A program made the position numbers and the translations under genes. A stretch of 64,000 nt of DNA from Asterella californica (taxonomy: Eukaryota > Streptophyta > Marchantiopsida > Marchantiales > Aytoniaceae): assembly GCA_036924285.1 (NCBI GenBank), contig JAYKYS010000007.1, positions 19,778,001 through 19,842,000 of the forward strand, given 5' to 3'. Position 1 is the first letter of the stretch. The number at the start of each line of letters is the position of its first letter. Below the pieces are notes generated by a model. That model did no database searches. It had not been told where the DNA came from and worked only from the letters and a program-made list of their open reading frames with translations. This document shows, one piece after another, positions 31,496 to 44,480 of this stretch.

Positions 31496-32413
31496 CAGGA
31501 ATGGTCTACTCTTTTACCCGGTTGCTAATCACTATACCGGCATATAATCAGAGTTGTCTTAAACAGAACATAATACAAGTCATTTAACTCTAGAAATGTG
31601 ATGTTGCTAAATTCATAGTTTTCTGTCACCAGTTAAGAACTTTAGTTGAAAACTTCAGGTGTGTGATATTCTATGTGTTTACTATTTACTGGTTACCTCC
31701 AGTGGATGTGGGAAGTTCTTGCCTTGCGCTGCATTCCATATACACGGGGATATATCCTGACCTCTTCTTAATTTCCGAGTGCTAATCTACTTATCAGCGG
31801 TGTTAAATGAGCTTTCAGACCATGGCCAAGCAACTGGCAGTTTGAATGTGGAGTTGTGCTCGTTTCTTGCTTCATGCTCCCATCGTTTATTGTTAGATAA
31901 GAAGCACACTCACTTCTCTTTCCCTAATGATTGTTATGTTTTGCTATTCTTTAGTCCGTTACTACAAATCCAACACACAAATTTACTTCAGTCTTGCTTC
32001 AGTTTGTCCAATTCAATTGTATGGCTTCTCTTAGCAGTTGATGACACAGGTCAGTGAAGGGGAGGAGCTATATCGAGCTCTGCATACACCAGTCTTTAAA
32101 CGATACTCCTTACAGAGACTAGCATGATAGGGAAGAGAACGGGAACGAATTCGAAATCAGTAAAACGAAAACATCGATTGCCAAATGCCCAAACTTCAAA
32201 AATTGCCAAGTGTACCTGCATGCGAATGGAAGTACTTTTCTTCCAAAAAATTACATTCGTGATAGTCTAGTGTGAAGACAAAAGTTTTCTGCACAAACAT
32301 CAAGAAAAATCATCTAGTCTTACGACGAGTTTTCAGACACCTGCTAGTGGAAAAAAAGACTGGTGGGAAGAGGCCTTTAGACTTTGAGAGAGGAGTGCAG
32401 TGAGGAGATCAAA
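31496..32413. other. No gene recognised
   Basis: The ORF at 31779-32057 lacks recognisable domains. No repeats of note. Confidence 0.35.
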
Positions 32414-32475
32414 TGATGAAACACGCTATGCAATGAATAGCCACCAGATGGAAAGACCCCATCAAGCTTTACTAG
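32414..32475 (+). pseudogene. Possible large-subunit rRNA fragment (domain V), organellar type
   Basis: The stretch containing GGAAAGACCCCATCAAGCTT followed by TACTA resembles the highly conserved bacterial/organellar 23S rRNA segment around E. coli 2030-2080 (recalled: GGAAAGACCCCGUGAACCUUUACUA). The preceding GATGAAACACGCTATGCAATG also aligns with its upstream part. Similarity fades after 32475. It would be a short nuclear insertion of organellar DNA, or a decayed one. Recognised by memory of the conserved core, not by search. Confidence 0.45.
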
Positions 32476-33285
32476 GGAAAGAAGGACCCGAAGGGCCACC
32501 TACGCCTCGAAGGGAAGAAGAACATCGGGGCTAAGCCTCGCTATCAGCAGCTCTAAGGTGGTCTATCGCTCCTAAAATATCACACACCGGTAAGTCAAAA
32601 CTCTTGCATACAACAGGTGAGGTGAGGAGATCCGAGGAGTGAGTGACAAAGAATCAGTGCCGTACGTGTCAACACATGGAGCCAATGGTAGGACACATAC
32701 TTCATAAGGAGAGCCACTTCTGTACCAAGCATGGACTAGTTTACAATTTCACATAGTGGTGAAAGTGTTATAGGCACTAACTGACCTCAATTACATAGTG
32801 TATAACATATACTTCTTACTGCGAAGTGCTTTCGAGGGAAGATTTTGAGAAATCCGATAGTGTGTTTGCTAAGTGGACCAAGAGTGTCTTGTGACAGAGG
32901 ACTGGTTTCTCAACATTTTGTGTGGGTTTTGATGTTTTTACGGAAGATCTAGGAATTTGCCATCTAGAGAAAGTTATGATAATTGTTAATGCAAATTACC
33001 AGAGTTTGATAAGTTCTCAGTTCACTTTTACACTTCTAACGATGTAAAATACCAAACCTTGGGGTTTCCATATGTATAAAGATTACTATCTTTAGTAAAA
33101 ACACAGAATACATGTGACAGGTTTTCAAGTCTAGGTCTAGAGGAAATGCTCCCTTATTACTCCAATCTGCCATATGGTAGTCCAATACATATCGTGGCTC
33201 TAAAGCTGATATGTAGTTTTGATTAGGACTCCTATATAGCACGATAATCTGGTAGGTCAGTTTCCTGTTCTGGAATGGATCAAAT
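32476..33285. other. No gene recognised
   Basis: 32480-32560 is purine-rich and may continue the rRNA-like segment, but I cannot align it. The remainder shows no coding or repeat signal. Confidence 0.35.
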
Positions 33286-33312
33286 ATCGATTGTTGTTGA
33301 ACAACAATCGAT
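33286..33312. repeat. Perfect foldback, 13-bp arms
   Basis: ATCGATTGTTGTT at 33286-33298 is complementary to 33300-33312, with a single-base centre. Confidence 0.8.
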
Positions 33313-35082
33313 GGGTTGTTGAACATCGATCGATGCTCGGCGGCAACTGAACCAACCGAGCTGAGCTTCCTGTGTTTTTCAAATGGTTGCAAGAAGTGTT
33401 CTCATGGATCAGGCCATGGATTCCTGTTGTTGCCACTGCCTTGGCTGGACGTTGTCATGGAAAACATTCCCCTAGTATTCTTAATTTTGTCATCTTGATT
33501 CGCCCATGGGAGCTACTGTTTAGGACCGAAAATATCTCATGCACTAACAAAATAAATTTAATTTCTTGCATTAGGTTTATAACAGTTGGAAGATAACCAC
33601 AGTTGCTGCAAGAACTATTATATTCTGTGAGGGTAAAGTGAGATCAGAGGACTCGTCATTACAATATTCGACCATATTCTAGTGAGTGGTGAATCTTGCT
33701 GGCAAAGATAAAGTCTATGATACCTTGAGTACTACAATAGGTAGTATCATCATCTTCCTAATAACTCCTTACCAGAGAGATCAGACTATGGAGGTTTGCA
33801 ACGAAAACTCTACTGGTGGCAAACCTCCATGCCACATGGTCCCATGGACCCTTTTTCTGTGGAGGAGGTTCCTGTACTGGGATACTTCATCCAAAGGATG
33901 TAGAATATGTCATTGCACGTCATCGCATTTGAATGCATCCATCTGATAGACTATGTATCCAATCATTATTCTGCTACCAACAATATCAGGTGCATAGAGA
34001 TTGTCTAAAGCGTCGCGAACAGAGATTCTGCCTTTGGACAGTGAAAACCTGTTTCTTCACTATTCCCGAGATACAGATAGTGAGTACAACTCTGTATGAG
34101 GAAGTGTCATGATGATGTCAGATTCAGTACAGTGTATTGTATATAAGATGTTGTATAATTGATTCATTCAAGCATCTTTTTGAATAGATATGAAGAATTA
34201 TAACATAATAGGTACTATTTATTTAATACTTTCGGCCTAAGTCATCACTGTGTATAACCTGTGGTGAAACATTTTCTTTGAAAATTTCTTTAAGCTTTTT
34301 CCCACATTTGTATGCAATCGATATGCATTTGTATGCCCTAGGTTGGTCAAAATCTTCTTGTGTCATGGTCAAGCTATTGGTTGACCAAGGTCTCCAGTGT
34401 CACATATTCTTAGATCGAAACGATACTGCTACTTTTCGAAATCTCCGCTTTTTCACGAGAAAGTCCTACTTAAATTTCGAGGTCATCCAAATGTTATCAG
34501 TTTGTGGTAAAAGCGAAATATCTGAAAAGAGCGATAAATGCTCTAAAGAATAGAAGCATTGGTGATTGTGTGCAATTGTCGTGGGAAATACACTCGTTTC
34601 GTGAATAATGGACTACTGTCCAACCACGTCATGCCTAAAATGTTCTTTTGAGTCCATCATGTCCCATGTTACAACGATGGGATGCCAAACAGAGGTGTCA
34701 GAATGATTCAGACGATGTCCTCATGCATCCTTCTGTTTAATCAAAATATAGAGTTCGACGATATTCTTCATCTTTCATCTGGTGCTGCATGATTCACTTG
34801 ACAGAAGATAAAGTTCAAACTTAAGAACAAAGCGCAGTCATAAGCAGGTTTATGTTGACCAGGGTTCGTTAAAGTTTATTGTGTGGTACAAAGAATCTGG
34901 TCTTCTTTCTTCATGGAAGACCTTTGCTTATACACTAGAATTGCCTTGACGGGGGATTTCTAAAACATAATATTAAAAGTACAACTTAAAGTTTGGAGAA
35001 ATTTGATAAAAATTTTATTGTAAAGTTTTCCGAAATGACAAAGAGTTGATACAGTTAGTCTATTATCGAACAGGTTAATTCG
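33313..35082. other. No gene recognised; one 12-bp-arm foldback
   Basis: ATGGAGGTTTGC at 33788-33799 is complementary to 33819-33830. GATTCATTCAAGCATC at 34161 resembles the tips of the element at 35083. ORFs are short and without domains. Confidence 0.35.
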
Positions 35083-35255
35083 ATTCATCCAAGCATCCTT
35101 TTGATTAAAATCTAATATACTTTGGTTTGATTCCTACAATCTAAGGTCTTAAGATTCCATGGAAAACTTATATCCATAGACTTGGGACCTTAAACTAGAG
35201 GAATCGAGTCAAAATATATTAAAGATGATTCAAAAGGATGAATGGAAGAACCAAA
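35083..35255. mobile_element. MITE-like foldback (~170 bp)
   Basis: The left half, starting GATTCATCCAAGCATCCTTT, is an imperfect inverted copy of the right half, which ends near AAAAGGATGAATGG. The two arms share TTTAAGGTC and GATTCCT blocks. Related tips occur at 34161 and 53404. Typical of a short non-autonomous DNA element. Confidence 0.55.
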
Positions 35256-36480
35256 GAACCTTGAAAGATAATGTAACGTAGCAGTACCAACTATTATAAA
35301 TCATTGTCCAGTTCTATCGTACGTTATATTGCAGAGGGTTTCCAACCGCCTCATGGTCGTATCGTAACCTCCCCACTTGAAGTTTTCGTAGATGCATACG
35401 CTGCCACAAATCTGCATGGATATCGAAAAGGAGTTCAGCTCTATTCTAAGCTTCAATCAGCCAGTGGAGACAAAGAAGAGATGCAACAAAAAGGAAAAGA
35501 AGATGGCGGACAGAAGAAAAATGCTGGATGCTAGCAACCCCCTAGATATGTCCCCCTCCATCTAGACACAAGAAAGAATCTCCTCAGAAATTATGGTGCA
35601 AGTGCAGTGACACATGAAGGAAAAACCAAACATTCTCTGTCCAGAAGAAGAGCGGATGGTGCAAAATATGAGGCAGCTGGAAAATGGCAGGTCAGTTAGA
35701 TCTGCAAGTCATGCATTGCATGCAATGCAATAATTTGCATGTCGTTCGATGCAACAAAATAAACTAACCCTAGAGTCATGTCGAAGCGGCCAACGCTTCC
35801 CATGCCAGTCAGTGACAAACTACTGGTACCACAACACTTCTGACACTGTCAGGTCTCAAAGTCCCGAAATCTTCTTAATGAACGCGAAAATAAGGAAGTA
35901 CCACGGTAAGGGGGAGAAAAGTTCAGCGTCTGCTGTTTATTGTCTACCTGCCGACGTTCATGGAAGTGGAACAGAGAAGAATATGATTTTTGAGGTATTT
36001 AAATCATTAAGGCTTTTGCGGCAAAGCTGAAGGCTGACACTATCGCAGGAAATCAGAAATAAAACACGTAAACCGCGCGAGGACCGTGTTTGAAGGAAGA
36101 ACGAATTGCTAGCACGAGCGACTTCACTGCTTGAAATGAAAGTGCTACAGGTACTAAGTATATATTGGACACAGTCAACATCTGCCGGAAAGCGTCTTTA
36201 CCCAGCATCGACGTCGTTTGCTCCCACTTCGCTGATACGATAGGAAACTTGGGCGACAGTTTGGCCACAGGACGTTCTGTCTTGCACAGATGGTTTACAA
36301 CTTTACACTACGGTACCTCCGGACTCCGGAGGACACTGCAGCCGCCACTGGGTCCCCCCTAGACGAACAGAAAGTGCTACTATAGTGGAGAGGTTTCTTC
36401 GAGGGTTGAGGTTATTGGGTGGGTTGGGTCAACTTGGGTGTGTGTACTGACTGCAAGCTAATCAACTGAAACAACTCTCG
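35256..36480. other. No gene recognised
   Basis: Contains an 18-bp perfect palindrome (TGCATTGCATGCAATGCA at 35712-35729). The ORFs are short and unconvincing. Confidence 0.35.
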
Positions 36481-36499
36481 CGGACAGAAAGCGAATGTG

Positions 36500-36700
36500 A
36501 TATATATCATCTCCCTGCGCACATCATACCGGTAGTAGTCTCAGCTGGAAAGAAGAATCGTTGCTTTTCCCTGGAGCTCAACACTGGCTTCTTCTGCAGC
36601 TATCAACCGTGAGAGAACCTGAACACAAGTCTTTCTCTCTCTCTTCAAGTGTTGGAGCTTGTTTCTGTCGACCATCCAGCGCCTCTATCTGGTCAGTGAT
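36500..36700 (+). promoter_or_regulatory. Promoter-like stretch with TATA box
   Basis: TATATATC near 36500 is followed ~130 bases later by a CTTTCTCTCTCTCTTC pyrimidine tract, which is a layout common in plant core promoters and 5'UTRs. No convincing ORF follows, so this could be a non-coding transcript, a relic or chance. Confidence 0.2.
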
Positions 36701-36838
36701 TTCATCGTAAACGTTATGTACAATCGCATTGAGTTAAGACACTAGATCTATGCTGAAAATTATTGTAGTTGAATCTGAAATCTTCACACTTGTAAATGTC
36801 CGTGTCATTTACTTCAACTTATGATTGGATTAACATCT

Positions 36839-36897
36839 TTTCTAACATGATGTGCTCAGGGTCCATTCGGTACAAATGGAGCACATCATGTTAGAAA
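36839..36897. repeat. Perfect foldback, 19-bp arms, 21-nt loop
   Basis: TTTCTAACATGATGTGCTC at 36839-36857 is exactly complementary to 36879-36897. Confidence 0.85.
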
Positions 36898-39800
36898 CCA
36901 GGGAGACTCTTAGACATCTGTGCTGTATCTTCATTCGACATAAGTCCAGAGAAATGTTTACTGTTTACGCTAATAAATACCTGGCAACACTTCATCTCGA
37001 GGTAGACGCCCCAAAACCTGCTGGTCCGAGGAAGATCCGGAAGCTTGTTCTTATCAAAAGTCTTGCACCAGAAACCACGTCTAACCTTAAACGAGTAATT
37101 CACAACCACGAAGTAGTCAGTCCACGTTGTTAGGCATGAGATCAGAACATAAAACAGCTTACGGGCTTGATCATGAAGGGAGTGAGTTTTCTGGAACTGT
37201 TGTGTCGTTCACGTCGTCCGATGGATGGGATAGAATGAGCTGCGAAAATGTCCATATGAACTGAACAACGCGCAAATATTTTGTTGGTAGATCGGTGGTT
37301 CAACATGAGCACAGGATCTGGAGGTGCTAGAAAAGACCACGTCGGTAAAAGAAGCTTGAGCAGAGTCCACTTTCAATGAGGTTTGATTATTTGTTTAGTT
37401 CCCTTCGAGCGCCAGTGATATTGACCCAATGGCATGTAAACGGCTAAACAGGGTTGATTTGACAGGAACACTTAATTCATCTTCACTGCTGTTATGGTAG
37501 CACAGTACGTAAGCAAATGACGGCGAATACAGTACCAGGCTGAGTTCGGCACCCACCGCAGTAAATATCATATTGACTTGAACTGACTGCCGCATACTAC
37601 GGTAATCTCTCTGTACAATTATCTAATGCAAAACAACTCAAACTACATGTAACTTACTAAATGGACTTAATAATGTGTAATGCAACTGGCAATCGACTCA
37701 GAACCGCGAAACATGTCACCACGACAGCATATGTTATCTCCACAAATCCAGCTGCATGGAGTCATGGACTGTCGAAGAAACACCAAGTCCAGTACGTAGA
37801 TAATGTCAAAACGCTTTCCTTCATAACTTCATAGACTATGCTGGAGGATCTTCCTAAATCATCACGTTCGATTGCACTGCTGCTGAGACCAACTTCTGTA
37901 GCTACCTGCCAGGCATCAAGTGCTCATGGAAGCCTTTATAGCGACACACTTGGGATGCAAACAAGGCGTGGCCCAGGACCGGTTCAAGCGGTGTACAAAT
38001 AGACAGGACTGTGCGTCTTGCTATTATTAGAAAATAGAATGTAAGGGACCCCTTGGTAGTAGGTACAGTAGTGGTAACGAGCTCCGTGTTAGTTTCAGGC
38101 ACGGCTGACTGTTGTGTCCACAGAATCAGCGGATGTTTGAATACTACAACCAGAGAGAGCTGCCTAAACCAAGTTGAGCAACAATTCGTGCGACATCGGG
38201 GATAACTCTCCTGAATGCTAAGGTCCTTATTCTGGATTCACACGTGCGTGCGGAGCGCCATGCATGTACCGTAGATATGGTGGGCACTGGGCACTGCTCA
38301 CGACACTGAAGCATCTCGGTGGGTAGAGGAACGATTCCGGACGAATCACGTATACGAACATTTCTCAAGTTTTTGTTCTGTAGGGAACTGACTTGTGCTG
38401 GTCTGGCCCTCGGCCTGGCAAGTCCAGTTCGGAGCTTCAACCCCGGCCGGTGGCTGGGGGTGGCTTGTAGGGATTCAGTGTCGGGTGGTGAACCCCGACC
38501 TCCTGGTACTCATGGGCGACCCGGGTACTCGTGAGCGGGTACTGCAGGGGGTGGTGTAATCCGTGTAATAGCAAAAAGGACTCCACGCAAACAGAGATAA
38601 CTGCATACACCAACGCGTCGTCCTACACGGTTTGAAGTCAACCTTGAGAAATTCCAGGTTGATCGTCAGTTAAATAGTACTGCTTGTGTTTCTTGAGGAT
38701 TGTGGGAACTTACACCTTGGAATACAGTAAACGATCGATGTTTCAGTAGTACCGATTATTTCAGAAGTGCGTCCATCGTCCCGTGGTCAACAAATCTCTC
38801 TCCAAGTGTTCAGTTCAAGTCCACTTCCTTTGTCACTCCAACTCGGAGTCCTCCAATTACGCAGGATCCCACACAACATACTTTTGGAATCCACGCGTAC
38901 AATTCCAGAATTTGTAGTCGCTTATATCAAGCAAGCGATCCCGTCATGATGGACACAACGAAATGTATAATGCATGATCAGATTGTTATTTCACCTCTTC
39001 TTCATCTTCTTAAGATGCCGTTTTCCCTTAGACTTCTTAGTGTACCTTCTGAACATCCATATGGAGACCAACGAGCTCCATAATCCGTAATCCCCAGTGG
39101 TAGACGTCTAAAATGGATGTCCAGACGATTAGAACCGTGTCATTCATATCATGTCATATTCATAATCATCTCTTTTGTTTTGAGGCTTTTATCTTCCCTT
39201 GAATTCCGTCACCTGCAATTAAATTATAGCTGAGAAGGAGGTTCAAAGGAAGACAAACTGTTTACTGGAGCCAGAGTTGACTGATTTTATTTATACCGCG
39301 TCCCCAGTGACACCACACCGAAAGTCTGGCCTATATCTTCAGTGACGTCGAATGTTGCGGTGATGTACTTGGGCAAGGAATACATGTGTGCCCACTGCCC
39401 TACCAGACTGTGCAGGCTCCCTCGGACTCCCTCCTATTCAGTATAGAACTAAATATATACCAAACGCAATAAATCATAGATATGGCTGGCCGTCTCTCAT
39501 CCATCTGTCGGGACGAACTTCGTTGCAGAACTTTCACAGATTCCCACTCAGAGTTTGTCAGTGGATGAATATACCGGTAGGGAGCAGCGAATCCACGTAG
39601 ATTCCATGATTATTCTGATGCAAATAAATGATAAACTTTTCCATTTCTCCAAACCATAACGGTTGACACTTTCACTTCTTCCACAACGCAGAGAGCTTCC
39701 CTCCATGCTGTGAAGAAACTCACAGAGCTTGGATTTATGGAAGACAATACGTCCCTGCTTGTATGCGCGGCAACAGACTGACCTGAAGACACGATGGACG

Positions 39801-40279
39801 TAAGATCCGTGTCGCAGGTTCGACAAAGCTGGTACTGTACTCGAAGGAGAAATACTTGTCAACAATGTCAAGTGTCAACACGATGTAGCCAGGTATGGAT
39901 TCGAGGAGAATCGATGTCGAAGAGCTCGAATATTCGGTGAGTAATGTCGAATGTCAACGCCCGTGCCCACAATAAGCAGTACTGTATAGAATAATCCAGT
40001 TCATGTCTCACTTCTTAGTAGCATACCGATTACCGAAGACAAGAGAAGATTTGTCTTTTTGCAAGCGCAAAAGAGCGGGCTAGGCCCGCGACACTTATAT
40101 ATATTTTATAAAAAATCAAATCTACTTTAGATAACACTAATTGTCCGGTTTGAGACCGCTATTCAGTCGCACTCTAGTACGGACAACGCTCCTAATATGA
40201 AGCTGGTTACTATGTACATTTCTGAAGCTACCGAGTACCCTTCTAGCTCTTCCATCAGTGTATCTCTACTGTAATCTTC
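36898..40279. other. No gene recognised
   Basis: Many short ORFs but no domain. 38380-38540 is GC-rich against an AT-rich background. No repeat I can define. Confidence 0.35.
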
Positions 40280-40880
40280 ACCCTGAATACACATTTACCA
40301 ATATTACCACAAATAATAACAGGGATTTTCTTCCAGATGTCAAGCAGTCATTTTACCACTTATCATGGTGTGAATCATCCTCTTCGAAAATAAACCCTGC
40401 ATCCTAACTTTGAAGTACCTATATGCTACAACAACAATCACTACATATTTTCCTCAGATGCCCACAAATTGTAATAGGGAATTTTTGCCAGATGTCAAGC
40501 ACCCGTTCTACCACTTGTCATCGTCTGATACGTACAGAGTGAGAAAGACCCCATATTCATCCATTGGATTCTTTGTATGTTACAGCAACAATCACTACAT
40601 CAATTTCCACATGTGATGCAAAATATATATACTAGGGATTTTGTGCCAGATGTCAAGCACTTGTTCTACCTCTTGTCATTGTTTGATTCGTCCAGCGTGA
40701 GAAGAACCCTACCTTCAGCCATTGGATTCCCTATATATCACGATAAAAAATCACTCTAATTTACCCCATATGTGAAGAAAAATATATCAGAGCTAAGGAG
40801 CCAAGTGTCAAACGATAGTGATGCCACTTGTCACACTTATCTAGAGCTGATTCTTACGTAAAACCTATTTTCTTTTGTAG
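40280..40880. repeat. Tandem repeat, ~157-bp unit, about 3.5 copies
   Basis: The landmark AGGGATTTT..CCAGATGTCAAGCA recurs at 40321, 40477 and 40634 (spacing 156 and 157), with a degraded fourth copy near 40797. CAACAATCACTACAT recurs in step. The copies are diverged, so the array is not recent. Confidence 0.8.
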
Positions 40881-42548
40881 CATTCACCACATAATCCAGT
40901 TTATGTTTATAAGATTTCATGTTTCCAAGAAATTCCTTTTATATCTCACCATATACGCTTTAAAATTAATTTGAATTTTTGCCATATATTAAAGTTTCAG
41001 CTATCCGCATATCCCTGGTTTGGAATAGAATCAACAGATCTCTACTTTAAAGTTCGAATCATCATTTACTTTCAAAAATCAAAGAACAGTTTAGTTTGAA
41101 TGTCAAGACTAGAAATCCCACGATAGTTCTGTAGTATGAGCGGACCAGACTACTGAACTCTACAACCCCTGAGGGAGTTCCGTATATCATGAATACACAG
41201 TAATGATGTGAAGTTGATATCCTGTCACGAAAGAGCAATAAGGAGTGCAAGGTTGATTCCTGCGAGAATTCAGCAATTAGACACAACTTACAATGAGTAT
41301 TACTCCTTTTCTTATATGAAGATAGACAGTTCAGACGTGAGACTGAACTATTAATTGCAAAACTTTTGTGAGAGTTCAATGAATATATTGTCCAAAGGTG
41401 GGTCTGAACTTCTGCAGGAGTTCAACCTTCAAATATAGCTTCAAATGGGCACTGAAGTCATGTGATAGTTCAGTGTGTTAATAACTCCCAATAGATAGTT
41501 CAGAGGTGAAACTGAACTTCTTGCAGTCGTGAAGAGACAAAAAGGGACGAAGAAGGGTTGAACTTCCGCTGGAGTCCAGTCCAGTGCGTGGAAGTTCAAT
41601 ATGGGAATCCTAAGACGAAATGAAGCTCAATAGATTACCATGCGTAGAAACGATGGAATCTCCCAAGACTTCAGAATGTTGCAACTTGAGAAGTTGAACA
41701 GCAATGTATGTTAGAGAGGAATAGACAGGTAATGGAAGAAAATATATTGTTTTAATGATGGTCGAGGCATGGATAGGACATGGTCCATGAAAAAATCTAT
41801 ACTACTCGACATGTTTGATAAGAACTATGTGTTTCCTCTCTATCTGGAATTTCTGGTTTCGTAGCTTCGAATAAGCTGGTTCTCCTATGCATACTTCACA
41901 ACCATAGCTACTTTTGCATTAGTGGTTTCTTTGTGTGTCCCGAGAAAGGATTCTTGAGACTGCTCTTATTTTTTTGATACATGAACGTATATCATGCTTG
42001 TAGCTAGATGCTCTGTTGTCTTGCACTGAAGAACCACGAGTTTGACAAAGCCTCTACTGATAAAAAATCTCCAATGTTATGCACAATTTGACAGTGAGTA
42101 TGACGAATGGACTCAGTAAGAGAGAGCACAACACCAGTTTCAAAAATGATCTGACAAGTATCAAGCGGATCGGACAATATTCATAGTACGGAGCTAGCGC
42201 GCGCAAATGCGGCTGATTAATAACTGTAACTGGGTTTCAAACCGAAGAGCAATAGACATGCGATGTAGAGCACGTACAATCTTGAGTCTGCTACTGTTGT
42301 GCTAGACTGCTGAGGTCTTACGGAAAGTTTGTTTGAGAATGTGCGAGAATTGCTGACGTGTTAGACTCGTAGAGCATCTACCGTACAAGTAATCTCGAGG
42401 TACTAACTATAACGCGAGGGAGTGTGTACATGGAGTGGAACTGTATTAGAATGTCAGGCGCGATAGTTTGACCATGAGTTAATTAAGACATTGAATTTTT
42501 TCCCGCCAAGTTTTGGGTTTTCACTGTCGTGTGTGTATTTCAGTTTTC
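40881..42548. other. No gene recognised
   Basis: At 41330-41600 the word GAGTTCA/AGTTCAG recurs irregularly, like a decayed short tandem repeat. No coding signal. Confidence 0.35.
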
Positions 42549-43170
42549 CACATGGCTTCCGAAAGACATTGCGAGTGACATCTTCCCGAGTACAGAAAGA
42601 GAGAACCACCATGGTAGAAGAGATCGAGGAACCTCAAGAAGATAGAGAAACTTCCGGAGCATCTGTATGTCAATATGAACCTGGCTTCTGCGCGGAGAAG
42701 ATTGGATGAGTTCAGTGTCTCCTTCAGCGTCAAGATCCAGCCAACCATGGAGATGGTGGAGAAGCGGACTAGAGCTTAAGAGAAGCCTCTTGCCCGGATT
42801 TGATCTCCATATATCTAATAGGAAGAAACTCATACAAAGAGGATGGATGCTCTGGAATCCAATCTCCGTGCTACTGAGAAGATAACCAACAAGTATAAGA
42901 TAGAAGCTTCCGCTTTTGTTAAGGAGATGCCTCAACTCTGGAAGACCCACCAGGAGTTGCAGGTGCGACTTCAGCAGAAGGAGCAGGAAGTCTTGAGGAT
43001 CAGGGGCAAACAGACTGATCTTGTGGTCGAGAAGAAGACTTGGAGTACCCAACGGGAAGCTGTAGAAGCCAAGGCTGTAGAAAAGAAAAAGCAGCGGTTG
43101 GAAGCAGAACACCGAATCAAGGAGAGACTTAGAGCTCTATCCTTAAACTGTGCTAATTGTTTACTCTCAT
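42549..43170 (+). pseudogene. Decayed paralogue of the 0.3-2.6 kb coiled-coil ORF
   Basis: Split over several frames, this stretch encodes the same protein order as 480-1700 (minus): a TSSRVQKERTT-like segment, then LASARRRLDEFSV, then EMVEKR, then the coiled coil starting DALESNLRATEK and running through QELQVRLQQKEQEVLRIRGK. It has stops and frameshifts, and similarity ends near 43130. The two copies 40 kb apart show the ORF belongs to a dispersed, probably mobile, family. GAAGAC enrichment is much weaker here (about 3 in 620 bases). Confidence 0.7.
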
Positions 43171-43752
43171 CAACCTACTAAAACAATTGTGACAATGTCA
43201 CCTAAATTTCATTGGATGTGGTTACTCTATCTACGTTGTTGGAGCAAAGGTTCTCTCATGTTATACAAAATTTAATCTATAAATTATCAAGAGATTACAA
43301 CATGGAAATGTGTTCAGTGAAATCACTATTAACTTTGAATTCTCGTAGTAAGCATGGAGAGAGACTCTAGCTTTGACAAAAAATGCAATGTTCAGTTGCA
43401 CCTTAGTTATTATGATTAACATCTTTAAAAGCTAATTTATTGTAGAGGCGAAGTTTAAGCGCTAGTTTAAAGTTACTGTAGATTTGACAAGGGGAATTTA
43501 AGTTAATCCTTCTCTAGTTAGTTCTAGCTAACTAGAGAAGGGTTAGTTAGAACTCTTACTTGTAGTTAATTATAATCATGCTAGAACTAAAAGTTAAAAA
43601 AGTTACATGTTTCGAGCAAAGCAACATCTTCCCGCGGGAGTTCAGTATTACATTGACTACTTAGTGAATTAATAACGACTTAGTAGAGGCAGTTATGAAT
43701 TATAATTCCAGTGTAACACTTACTCCAACTGAATTACCCGCGAGGTAGTTAT
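43171..43752. other. AT-rich, no gene; one strong foldback
   Basis: The foldback at 43508-43541 has perfect 14-bp arms (CCTTCTCTAGTTAG) and a 6-nt loop, extendable by a few more pairs. Confidence 0.5.
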
Positions 43753-44480
43753 TCGTTGGCAGCTTACACTTTTGTAGACATGTAATCGACCTTGTTTTAT
43801 CAAGTAACTCAAAATTGTCAACAAAATTAAATTCTAACTTAGTCCAAGTTCGCATTTTTTATTTTCTCCCAAACTAATATAACGTAGTCCAAGTTAAACT
43901 TTTTTCTCAGTTTACCAGTGCTCTTATACATGTACATATCTCCTGCCAACTTTATATTTTAACTCACGCTTATCATGGTACCATTATAGCCTTGTGATGA
44001 CTAAATCCAAACAGCATGCATTAAAGTAACTACTAAACTTGAATGTCCCAAACAAACTTATATTCAATCATAAGCACATAACTACACACGTTGGCAGCTT
44101 AAACTTCTGTAGACATGTAATTTCTACCTTGTTTTATCAATTAACTCGAAATTGTCAACTAAATTAAATTCTAACTTAGCCCAAGTTGGCATTTTATATT
44201 TTCTTCCAACTAATATAACGTAGTCCAAGTTAAACCCTTTTCTCAGTTTACCAATGTTCTTATACATATACATATCTCCTTCCAACTTATGTTTTAACTC
44301 ACCCTTGAAATCGTACCATTCTAGCCTTGTGATGACTAATTCCAAACAACACGCATTTAAGTAACTTCTAACCTTGCATGTCCTAATATAACGTAGTCCA
44401 AGCTAAACTCTTAACTCGCCCTTGCAATTGTATCATTCTAGCCTTGTGATAACTAATCCCAAATAGCATGCAGTACTAAG
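43753..44480. repeat. Tandem duplication, ~337-bp unit, 2.3 copies
   Basis: Unit 1 starts at CGTTGGCAGCTTA (43753) and unit 2 at 44090. A partial third starts at CTAATATAACGTAG near 44384. The internal order of landmarks is conserved, with clear divergence. Confidence 0.8.

Noticed and set aside
41330..41600. Irregular AGTTCAG repeats as a regulatory array
   Set aside because: Spacing is irregular and copies are diverged. Best seen as decayed simple repeat.
42540..43112. 190-codon minus-strand ORF
   Set aside because: It lies antisense to the decayed coiled-coil relative. The plus strand carries the clear homology, so this is a shadow.
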